DNA of 64,000 nt. It comes from Craterostigma plantagineum (Eukaryota; Streptophyta; Magnoliopsida; Lamiales; Linderniaceae). Position 1 is the stretch's first letter; every line of letters begins with the position of its first letter. Below, piece after piece: positions 54,770 to 64,000 of this stretch. The notes under the pieces are model-generated. The model did no database searches, was not told the DNA's origin, and saw only the letters and a list, made by a program, of their open reading frames with translations. The stretch covers positions 2,542,001-2,606,000 of the forward strand of contig JAPQWV010000050.1 of the NCBI GenBank assembly GCA_027422505.1, read 5' to 3'. The position numbers and the translations under genes are program-made.

Positions 54770-55369
54770 AGGAGAATAATATGATAGACTTTATGTCGTT
54801 ACCGCTTGGATATTCAAGGTAGTGTCTTAATTAAATAACTTAATGAATATCTATGCATTATCGGTGAAGACTGTTTGATGAAGGAAACAACGCCGGACTA
54901 GCAGGTATTATGATCAAAAGAAAGAAACATCGATAGGTATGTTTATTCATGTGCCTCTTTATGTCTTTATCGATCCAAGTTCAGTTTGGATTATGAACTA
55001 TTTCTTATTCATTTAAATCATATGCGGGAATTCTGCATGCGTGTCGAGGAATTCGACATAAAGTCCAGTTTCTTGAATAATTTATACTTTGTACAAGCAA
55101 CAATCAAATGTGAATAAGTTACATGTTTTAAGGCCGTCCATAAATAAAACAAAAACATTGAAGTATTATATACCAATGTATTAACTTTTGTTAGATCTTA
55201 TTAATTCGTTCTTCATTTCGAAAGTGCATGAACAAATCTAACCTATTTTTGATTTAAAATTGAAATAGTTATTATATATCAAATTGCTATAAATGATATT
55301 TAAATAGATAAAATATGGGCAATACTGCCGCGCCTCGTGCGCGGCTAAAAATATACTAGTATATGTATA

Positions 55370-56030
55370 CGTTCTTTTGTTTCAGTTGTATTGAGTGTCG
55401 CTGTCGATTCATCTATCTTCATGCAAAATATATACAGAGAGGAGAATAATATGATAGACTTTATGTCGTTACCGCTTGGATATTCAAGGTAGTGTCTTAA
55501 TTAAATAACTTAATGAATATCTATGCATTATCGGTGAAGACTGTTTGATGAAGGAAACAACGCCGGACTAGCAGGTATTATGATCAAAAGAAAGAACCAT
55601 CGATAGGTATGTTTATTCATGTGCCTCTTTATGTCTTTATCGATCCAAGTTCAGTTTGGATTATGAACTATTTCTTATTCATTTATATCATATGCGGGAA
55701 TTCTGCATGCGTGTCGAGGAATTCGACATAAAGTCCAGTTTCTTGAATAATTTATACTTTGTACAAGCAACAATCAAATGTGAATAAGTTACATGTTTTA
55801 AGGCCGTCCATAAATAAAACAAAAACATTGAAGTATTATATACCAATGTATTAACTTCTGTTAGATCTTATTAATTCGTTCTTCATTTCGAAAGTGCATG
55901 AACAAATCTAACCTATTTTTGATTTAAAATTGAAATAGTTATTATATATCAAATTGCTATAAATGATATTAAAATAGATAAAATATGGGCAATATTGCCG
56001 CGCCTCGTGCGCGACTAAAAATATACTAGT
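55370..56030. mobile_element. Helitron-like unit 2 (intact tandem copy)
   Basis: About 661 bp and nearly identical to unit 1. The terminal hairpin is GCCGCGC-CTCGT-GCGCGAC (55997-56015, one mismatch) and CTAG is at 56026-56029. It lies head to tail with unit 1, ten bases apart, as in Helitron tandem arrays. It preserves the copia-free site CAGAGAGGAGAATAAT near 55435-55450. Confidence 0.6.
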
Positions 56031-56081
56031 ATATATATATATATTTTATGTGTAGTATATCTATATCATTAATTACGCACG

Positions 56082-56086
<5 letters not shown>

Positions 56087-56140
<54 letters not shown>

Positions 56141-56190
56141 CACACACACACACGTTCTCTTAACACATTGTGCGAAAACACAAGAAATAC
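56087..56190. repeat. CT/CA microsatellite with duplicated flank, second copy
   Basis: A (CT)n run of about 50 bases, then CATACACACACACACACGTT and CTCTTAACACATTGTGCG. Matches 48346-48440. Downstream (56217-56300) the sequence also matches the 5' flank of the CBP60 pseudogene (about 32862-33030). Confidence 0.7.
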
Positions 56191-56979
56191 TGAAATGCAA
56201 CTCACCCAATTGTGTCTTCTATATCACTATCAAGAGACCATGTCGTAATTTCCTCGAAATCATGTGGCCTGTGATTTCCACGACATTTCGTTGCAACTAC
56301 TGAAACCTGCAACTAATTGTAGGGCCAACTTATTAAAAATTTCGGGCTAATACGCTAATTTGTGTTTCCAAAGAGCTACGAGCTGAGGGGTGTAAAGAAA
56401 TCTACCCGACTGTAACCGGAATATATATGTTAGATAATTTATAATTAATTTTATAAATTATTATGCGAATGAGATATTTAGAAAAATATATTTATTTACG
56501 AATTAGGCGTTGAAAATGCTATTAGGCTTCAATTTTGGTCAAATGAAGGCCCAACTTCTAGAAGGCCCGACTTCTAGAAGGCCCGACTTCTAGAAGGTTG
56601 GGTGGATGATTGTGTGGTTGAGAGGTTTGATGAAGTGGTTGACCTCTCTCATCAAACGTGTATTCCATCTAACTAAAAAAAATTACTTATTTTTATTACA
56701 AAATTTTGGCTATAAATAGGGTCATTGGGCCTAAGGAAAAACACAAGAAAAATAGAAGAAAAATAGAAAAGAATTAAAAAACACTACTTAATAAAAATTG
56801 TCTGCTATATTTCTTGTTCCGTTCATAGTCGGTGTCGTTTTTGTGCTAAACGTACGTCGAATTTTTGAAGTATCCTGGAAAATAGACGCTTGTTAAAAAC
56901 CTCTAGCACATACATGAGGGAGCAAATCTATTTTAAGAAAATTGTGTACTACGCAATCTTCGAATATTTTTTTTCTTGC

Positions 56980-57024
<45 letters not shown>

Positions 57025-58286
57025 CAGTCCATGTTCTTCTTCGCCGGCAGAGTGAGGTTTAGAAGGAGGAACCCTAATTTGGAAAAAAAATCAGATCGAA
57101 GAAGACCAAAAGTTAAAGAGGGAGTATTATTTTTAGGTTTTCTAGTGAAAGAGGTAAAACATAACAAATGGCACCCGACTCATATAGTCGAAAATTTCAA
57201 TTTTACCCCACCAATTTATATATCCCTGACATCCCAGATTATATGAAAACTGGGATGCAATTGCATATGGGCGGGCTCAGCAGAAAGAATTATATAATAG
57301 CCCAATAACGTCTATGTTCAAAAAAGGCCTAAAAGTTAGTAGTATTTGAACACCACGACAATTTATCAAGATATATATGAAGCCAAAGTGACACCATAGA
57401 GAAAATACAGAATTCTTAAGGGGTATCACAAATATTATCTGCCTTGGCCTCGGCAATAATTTGACTAGTTTGATAACATTACCTGTACGAAACACCCCTT
57501 ATCCACCATGGTAATGTGTAGTTTTACCTAACCCTAATAAAACTATAATCAGCTCATTTTCTCGCTCTCTCTTTGCTATATTGATTTGGGGTGTTTAGTT
57601 ATACGAATGCTGAAACTATCATCAATTTATAGGCATGGAAGGTCTCAAAACTTCATCCACTGCGTCATTAATTCTTAAATAGAAACGTTGAGAATTAGAA
57701 ATTGATAAATTGCCCAACGGCCAGGGAACATTAATGAGATTGAGGACGACCCATAACAGCGTTTGAAGTCGTCTTTGCATTATGGAGGTAATGAAATAAT
57801 CATGTATTCAACTCATCAAAACCACCCATATCATGTAATAATAACATTTGCTAGCCAGTGGATACATTGGATTGGACTATACTACAATTCTTCTTCAAAT
57901 ATGTATATTATATTAAAGATTTTTCTTATGAAAACCGCGTCAATATAATGTGGTGGGGTGAGGCGGCGATGGTGTAATTAATGCTTACCGGTTTGGACAA
58001 TGCATTGTTGATGGAATGGCAGCTCTTTGGTTCGTGCTTCGTGTTAGATAAAAAATATGCAAATGATTTACTGAGTTCAAGGAACCCTAATTTTTGCTAT
58101 TTAATATTCGAGAATTATTACACCATCATCATCAACTGATAACAAATACTACCGTACTTTCTCGAGAACTGTTTCACATCATGATCATCGAATTCTATAC
58201 ATAACGCTATTCTTCTTCTTTTTCTTTTCTTATATATACTATATAGTTTCGATGATTTTTATTCAATTTGGTAATGCTAAACATTA
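56191..58286. other. Intergenic region, no gene recognised
   Basis: Contains a 17-base tandem repeat (three copies of AGGCCCGACTTCTAGAA or near, 56544-56598) and a TA microsatellite (56985-57020). Several minor frames show no family features. The part around 56700-56890 (TATAAATAGGG, then GTTCCGTTCATAGTCGGTG) reads like a solo LTR fragment, but I could not find its partner or boundaries. Confidence 0.4.
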
Positions 58287-58524
58287 CTACCTCCGTCCCA
58301 TTAATTTTATCACATTTTGCCATTTCGGGCGTCCCACTAATTTTATCACATTTCCTTATTTAGTAAAAAACTATCACAAACAATCAATAAAATAATATTA
58401 AATATTCTTAAAAGACGTGTCAAAATACACACTTTATTACCTTTTCATTATACTATATTAATATAATAATACCACCTTAATATCCGTGCCCACCAATACA
58501 TCGATAAAAATAACGGGACGTAGG
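58287..58524. mobile_element. Stowaway MITE
   Basis: 238 bp, CTACCTCCGTCCC to GGGACGTAGG between TA dinucleotides. It is the same family as 40939-41418 but in reverse orientation (internal TTTTATCACATTTTGCCATTT and GACGTGTCAAAATACACAC). It lies about 380 bp upstream of the F-box gene start. Confidence 0.8.
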
Positions 58525-58906
58525 TAATATTTTACAGGAGATTTGTTGGAGATGAAGGCCCACTACATTTACAGCCCAAACCATTTTGTTGGAAAGAGTC
58601 CATTAAACCCAACTCTGATCAGATAATCATCTCCGAGTTCGACCAAATCGATCCACTCCATAGCAGTTAGGTAGCACCTTCACTCACCTCGGCTGGGCTC
58701 GGCCAAGCCCTTCTCCGCCGTCGAGCCTTACTTATGTCCATCATACAAACTCTATAATCCATCTGTGGAGGAAACATTCCCCCCAAGTTCGTTTGATTTG
58801 CAGACGATTTCTTATTTGCGTTTTTTTTTTCTGAAAAACCCTAAATTTTCACTTCTTTCTTCCACCGCCGCCGCCTTCTTCTGCCAGGAACAAGTATCCC
58901 CGAGCT

Positions 58907-60136
58907 ATGGCCCACGCAGATGATGCCTTCGAACCAGCGCCGGAGGTATAGATCGATTACCCTTCTTTTTTTTTGTCTGTTTCTGCACTTGGTCTCAAAT
59001 TAATTTCCAAATTTGAATTGTATTCGCAAATCTACCTATATAAGCTTCTGACCGGCGGAACGAACCCTAATTTTTTCGTTGAATGTGAGAAGGCGAGCGC
59101 GAGGAAGAAGCAAAATAATCGCGTGAAATACCTTCCTCAAGAGCTGGCGTCCATCATTCTCTTACACGTCCCTGCCCAGGCTCTGCAAAATGTAATGAGG
59201 CACGTTTGCAGAGAATGGAACCTTCTCATCAACGCCCAAGATTTCATCTACAACCATCTCCACAACAATTCAATCGGCGGGCTTCTCTTCAGAGATATTA
59301 CTCGGCCTAACGGCCACGTTTTCGCGGAAATGTGGGGAGACAGTATCGAGATAAGTAGATCCTTGGACTGCGGTCGAGTTCTGAACAGCTGCAATGGTTT
59401 GATATTGACGCACGGGCCACACGGTAGAAATGTCGATGGTGTTCCCTCCGTTGTCAATCCCCTGACGAACAAGGGGATGAATCTACCTCCATATCATCAC
59501 AGGGGAGAAACTTGGTGGGATTTTGCTATAGCATTCGCCGAATCTTCCATGGAGTATAAAGTGGTGGGCTCACATAAGATGGAACATTTGACGAGTCAGA
59601 GGGCCACGCAGATCAGCGTGCTGACGATAGGAGTCGATAGGGTTTGGAGGGATATCTGCGTTGACCATTTGACTCCGTCGAAAAGGGCAAAGCTTTGGCG
59701 GAAGGAACCACACGTCGCAGGGGCATATATGCACTGGGTTGGCGGTACTTATATTCTTACGCTCAACGTCGAAACTGAGGAGCTTTGCGAGTTTGCTTTG
59801 CCTCGATACGTGAGGAGCCGCAGCCATTTTCTGCCAATGGGCAGCAAGCTATCTGCAGTCGATACGTTGAGGAAAAGGTGGACTTACATCTGGGAAATGA
59901 ATTCGGCCAACGGAGAGTGGAAAGTGCTTTACCTTCTGAAGCATCTGCCCCTTCATTTTTACGAAGTGTTTGGTTGGTTGGTGCCCGGGGAAGTGTTGGT
60001 GGTTGAGACCGGGAATAATGGCGGTGGAGATTTGTCTGCTTATAATTTTAAGACGAGCGCAGTTCGGTCGTTTGCGATGGCCCACAATCAACGGACTTGC
60101 GCTCGTCCTCATGTGAACAGCCTTGTTTGGTGTTAG
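58907..60136 (+). CDS. F-box protein
   Basis: An F-box protein is expected to be the substrate-binding part of an SCF ubiquitin ligase. My preferred model has two exons: 58907-58945 (MAHADDAFEPAPE, ending GAG before GTATAG) and 59090-60136, joined in frame through the acceptor TTGAATGTGAG, for 361 residues. The F-box is near residues 24-60 (YLPQELASIILLHVPAQALQ, then VCREWN). The rest fits an F-box-associated beta-propeller-like domain: LNSCNGLIL, VVNPLTNKGMNLP, MEYKVVGSH, and GAYMHWVGGTYILTLNVETE. A single-exon alternative starting at ATG 58973 would add a hydrophobic head (LISKFELYSQIYLY) which I think is intron. No break is seen. A hAT element sits about 110 bp after the stop. Confidence 0.82.
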
Positions 60137-60244
60137 AAGAAAAAAAGCTTCAATCTTTATTGATGGAAGCTGCTGTTCGATAGTGTTTTTTTTGTCTGTT
60201 GATGATGTTCCTAGGAAAATATGGTAACCTACTTGCGTTGTATT

Positions 60245-60957
60245 TAGACGTGTTCAAACGGTTTGGAAAACCGTAACCGAACCGTAACCGAACCGTCGGT
60301 CAACGGTTCGGTTACGGTTCGGTTAACCGTGGTCAACGGTTACGGTTTAAATCGTAACCGAACCGTTATTTAATACGGTTCGGTTACGGTTATCGAAATT
60401 TCTAACCGTAAACCGCCGGTTATAACCGGGTTAGAACCACCGGTTTTCTAATAAATAAAATTATAAATTATATTGTTCATTTGAGTTGGGCTTGAGTTTT
60501 TTATAGTTAGTTTTTATTTGTGTATTATATTACGAAATGGTCATTTTGTTACCATTGCTTCTATGCTTCTTTTTTTCTATGTTTCAACGACACGGAAGAA
60601 GGAGAAGGTTATAATGAGTGCTCATCAAACACTCCCGGAAGCGAAAATTGAGCGATCATATTTTTTTATGGTGTAATTATGCTTATTCTAAGATGGAATG
60701 AAATTTTTTATCTTAATAAATAAAAATATATAGTTTTTGTTTATTTAAGTAATTTTTTTTGCAAAAAAAACAAAAAGAAAAAATAAATTGAAACCGTAAA
60801 CCGGCGGTTCAAACCGTAATCGTAACCGGCTCCTCCGGTTACAAACCGTAACCGTAACCGTGGTTACCGCGGTTCGGTTACGGTTAGAGATTTTCACTAA
60901 CCGTGAACCGGCGGTTAGAACCGTGAACCGTAACCGTGAACCGTTTGAACACGTCTA
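60245..60957. mobile_element. Non-autonomous hAT element in the F-box gene's 3' flank
   Basis: 713 bp with inverted termini TAGACGTGTTCAAACGGTTTGG and the complement of CCGTTTGAACACGTCTA. A perfect 8-bp duplication GTTGTATT is at 60237-60244 and 60958-60965. Ends are packed with CCGTAACCGAACCG words that pair across the element, while the middle is AT-rich. No transposase. Confidence 0.9.
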
Positions 60958-60965
60958 GTTGTATT

Positions 60966-61856
60966 TAAACTGTTGTTGAAGGAATTCGCTTGAACTGTTG
61001 TTGAAATGAATCTCTTTTAAACTTTTTGGCCGAAAAAAAAAACTGGGTTGCTAATCGATTTTTTTGTTATTCTATAGTCAATTCGAAATACTAATATTTT
61101 CGACTTAAATTATTCTGTTGATTCAAATAATCTTTGAACTACAAACATCAAAATCCATTTCAATAGATTGAATATTCCATCCGAATCATTCAATAGTAAA
61201 CATATAGATGCGCTATTATTCATATTTTCTTATCAAATAGAAATATAGAAAAAAAATAAAATAGATTCAAAAAATTCGAATATACTCCAATCTAATCGAT
61301 TTTAAAACTCAAATAACAATGGGGCGTTTCTATATCAGGCCCCATTGAAAGTTTCTTTTTGAGTTCAGACCCCTTTCACATTAAATATAGGTTTAAGGAC
61401 CAAGTCTAAATTAAATTCAAAATAAAGGACATAAACAATGATTTGACGAAAATGCCCCTTGTAGGTGTTAAATAAAGAGGTATGAATTGCTTTAATTATA
61501 TTACCAGATATTATTCAAATGGTATCAATCAAAAAAAACTATTTTGACGATCGATTTGCCCCAAATTTTCGAGCATACTGGGCACAAAATCGATTTTGAT
61601 GTGTAATCGACGATATCAATGATATTTACGTCGTCGTATTTAAGATCGGTGAGGAATAATTTGTAGAAATTCATTTACGCAAATAAGATAAATCGAGCAT
61701 GTTTTTGGTTGAAATTAAACCTAATATGCATAAATTCGAGAGACCCATAGCTTGAAAATTACGTCGCGCCTTGGTAGTGACTCAATCGTTCGTCCATCAA
61801 GATGAACGAACTGAAAGTGAAATCGCCAGAGAAAAAGAGTTTAAATGAGTATTCGT
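60966..61856. other. Intergenic region, no gene recognised
   Basis: AT-rich. The words CCCATTGAAAGTTTC and AAATGCCCCTTG around 61340-61460 have the look of a transposon end but I found no partner. Confidence 0.35.
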
Positions 61857-62650
61857 TATGTGGTATCAGAAAGGCTTAAGTGGTATAGTTTCCGTACGTT
61901 TCGTACAATAGTGGCATAAAGTGGTATAGTTACGATAAGAAGCATTACTCGAACTGATACGAGATATTATTCTAATTTAGTATTAATTTTATATGATGTG
62001 GTATACAAGAGCCGTAACGTGGTATAGAAACGATAAGAATGTTACTCGAACTGGTACGAGATATTACTTTTTCTCATTTGGTATTATTTTTGTAATATAT
62101 GGTACAAGAGAAGCATTATGTGGTATAGAAGAGGCTTAAAGTTGTATAACAACGTTAACTGTTACTTGGTATTAGTTATATAAGAAGCGGTGCCAAAATA
62201 GAGTGAAGTCATAAAACAGGTCGTAAAGTGGTATATTAGATACATAAAGTGGTATAGCAACGAAAACTATTACTTATTCTCAATTGGTATCAATTTTATA
62301 AGATGCGGTACGATAAGAGCGTAAAGTGGTATGACAACCATAAGAAGTGGTTTTCAGACTGGAATATTTTTCATTTGGCAGGTTGTGGTACCCGTTAGGG
62401 AGGAAGTGATACTGAATAAGCAAGTCACGCTATTTTGGGCGGGAAAGCTGAATCTCAGTATTATTTTGGGCGGGAACTTTTGTGTAGTATAAATTGGTAT
62501 CAGAAGTGGTATGATAATGGCATAAAGTGGTATGATAAACACATAAACTGGTATAATAATGGCATAAAGTGGTATCATATACGTGTTAGTTGTTTTTCCT
62601 GCAAAACTTAGTGTTTTATGACAGTACAGAAGTGGTATGATAATGGCATA
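61857..62650. repeat. Field of dispersed GTGGTAT motifs
   Basis: At least a dozen copies of AAGTGGTATAG-like words, typically GCATAAAGTGGTATGATAA, are scattered 15-110 bases apart, all on the plus strand. The minus-strand frame at 62354-62695 (repeats of IPLYAIIIPL) is a translation of these repeats, not a gene I can support. The field is bordered by the similar phrases ATTTGCCCCAAATTTTCGAG (61554) and ATTTACCGTAAAGTTTTTAC (62730), each followed by a TGATGTGTA word, suggesting long direct repeats around it. Confidence 0.55.
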
Positions 62651-64000
62651 AAGTGATATAACTACCATAAGAAGTGGTTTCCAGATGTTATGCAACTGGT
62701 ATTAATGGAAAAGCTATTTCAACTATCGATTTACCGTAAAGTTTTTACACATACTGGCATAAAATCAATTTTGATGTGTATTTGACGATCTCAATGATAT
62801 TTTCGCGATTCCCATAACCATTTCCTTTAACAAAAACGGGTGCGTACATCCGGTCTAATCCCTTTCACAATAATGTACATATATGTACCTATCATATAAG
62901 TCACAAATGCAACAGTCTACATCTGTTTCTATTCTATATGCTAACGATGAACCAGAGGGGGTAGGAGGAACGCGTAGCTGGCCAACCTTGAATCCATGTG
63001 TTATGATATGCTTTCTACGCAGCCTGCTAATTATCTACAACAACTGTGAAGACACCGATTCAGAGTATGATCGCAACATGTTAATTAATACAAGTAATAA
63101 TAAAATAAACAGTAGTCAATTCCTTTCCATCAATATCGTAACCATGCCATTGCAAATCACATAATCATCATTCATATAACGGTCATTCACACGATCCGTA
63201 GATCACATGCCATTTCTATATGTCCCATTTATTTTGATACTCCCGTTATAGACTAGCTAGACTGTACTGTCCGCCCAGTCGGCGCCCATGCATGGGACTC
63301 TGTAACCATGTCGTAATCCCCCTATTTGTAGGGATACGTGTTGCCTGTACAGGACTCTGTAAGATCCCCCGATTTGTAGGGATATATGCCGTAGCATCCG
63401 TATCATACCATCTGTAGTCGTAGCAGTCATAACGGTTTCTCTCTCATTTTATATGTATGCAATGCTATATAAAATACCTTATATGACACATAAATCATAT
63501 GAGAGCACGTTACGATCACATAGTTCACGTCGATTCAAAAATAGCACATATATCACGTACTAATCAATTAATCCATAGAAAGCATGTAAACATATAAGGC
63601 ACATAGGGTACATGTTGCAAATCATACTCACAAGTTTCGCCTATTTTCCCGTTCGCTTAATTAGCTTTGCCCTTGCCTTTATCAGATTCCTGACCTATAC
63701 AATTATTTTTATCCGTAAATATAAAATCCCTATAATGATATGCGTATGTGATATGCATGCTTTATTATTATGCATGTGCGTTCCTTATCCGTAGCCTTTA
63801 TTAGAAACCCTAACTTATTTTATATCAAAACCCTAAATATTGAATACTTTATGTGATATTAAAATTCCTTTTATATATATCACACTTCTCTTTATTTCTC
63901 AATTCTAATTAATTGCATTTCTAAATATCGAGTTATATATATATCGAGATTTTTAAGTTATCACATGTCGAAATTTATGTATCTCGATATCTCAAATTGG
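62651..64000. other. Repeat-like sequence at the right edge
   Basis: A short phrase GGACTCTGTAA and nearby CCCCCNATTTGTAGGGATA occurs twice (63294-63345 and 63351-63384). On the minus strand the stretch near 63610-63680 reads GGCAAGGGCAAAGC and GTGAGTATGATTTGCAACATG, like the untranslated part of a Ty3/gypsy element. I cannot support a gene or precise element; the frames here look accidental. Confidence 0.35.

Larger units (their letters stand above)
49475..55360. mobile_element. Helitron-like unit 1, split by the copia element
   Basis: Without the copia insert (49547-54769) this is about 663 bp and matches 55370-56030 throughout. Its right end has the hairpin GCCGCGC-CTCGT-GCGCGGC (55327-55345), then 10 bases and CTAG at 55356-55359 followed by T. 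This is the 3' end architecture of Helitrons (hairpin then CTRR). The left end could not be fixed: similarity to unit 2 starts at CGTTCTTTTGTTTCAG (49475). No helicase or Rep frame, so non-autonomous. Confidence 0.6.

Noticed and set aside
58973..59089. N-terminal extension of the F-box protein from ATG 58973
   Set aside because: A 39-base exon at 58907-58945 with a good donor, and an in-frame acceptor at 59089, give a more typical N-terminus; the extension looks like intron.
62354..62695. Minus-strand 113-codon frame with repeated IPLYAII segments resembling a membrane protein
   Set aside because: The hydrophobic repeats are simply the translation of dispersed GTGGTAT/ATACCAC words, with no start context or homologue recognised.

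Overview
This is a nuclear segment from a flowering plant. It has split genes with GT-AG introns, plant-type LTR retrotransposons (Ty3/gypsy Athila and Ty1/copia), TRIM, hAT, Stowaway and Helitron-like elements, an AT-rich background, a plastid-type RsmG rRNA methyltransferase, CBP60 calmodulin-binding proteins, an F-box protein and a coiled-coil NLR immune receptor. The NLR resembles the R1 late-blight type common in asterids, so an asterid eudicot (possibly Lamiales) is my inference; nothing here fixes the species.

Layout. 1-172 holds the tail of an unidentified gene. 3375-5369 is an intact seven-exon RsmG-like gene. 5911-6497 is a hAT-type element with a perfect 8-bp target duplication. 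7011-30225 is one large nested block: an Athila element (LTRs 7011-8560 and 28674-30225, duplication CCCGG) split by a second Athila element at 14214-27360 (LTRs 14214-15897 and 25678-27360, duplication ATACT). Both are primed by tRNA-Asp and both have polyproteins broken by stops and frameshifts. 30226-33466 is repeat-rich intergenic DNA. 33467-36842 holds a decayed CBP60 copy followed by a decayed partial copy of the RsmG gene. The NLR is at 37435-40113 on the minus strand. 40939-44667 is a stack of small transposons. The better-preserved CBP60 gene is at 45454-47700. An apparently young copia element with identical LTRs and an open 1556-residue polyprotein (49547-54769) sits inside the first of two tandem Helitron-like units (49475-56030). 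A two-exon F-box gene lies at 58907-60136, followed by a hAT-type element and a field of GTGGTAT repeats.

The most unusual part is the inner Athila element. Besides gag-pol it carries, on the opposite strand, a compact gene-like unit: TATA box, 54-codon frame for a single-pass membrane microprotein, poly(A) signal. Seven copies of a palindrome-plus-half-site module built on TCACGGCCGTGA lie upstream of that antisense unit, and seven copies lie upstream of the LTR's own TATA-like box. The two arrays are inverted relative to each other, so each has the same orientation relative to its own promoter. They could act as a shared promoter array or pair as long dsRNA. Both Athila elements also carry four copies of a stem-loop with an invariant AGGA loop and covarying stems, 12-15 bases before each polypurine tract.

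The host genes do not form an operon-like unit. The link between them is duplication: CBP60 and RsmG fragments sit together next to an NLR, and their better-preserved relatives lie 10-30 kb away on either side.
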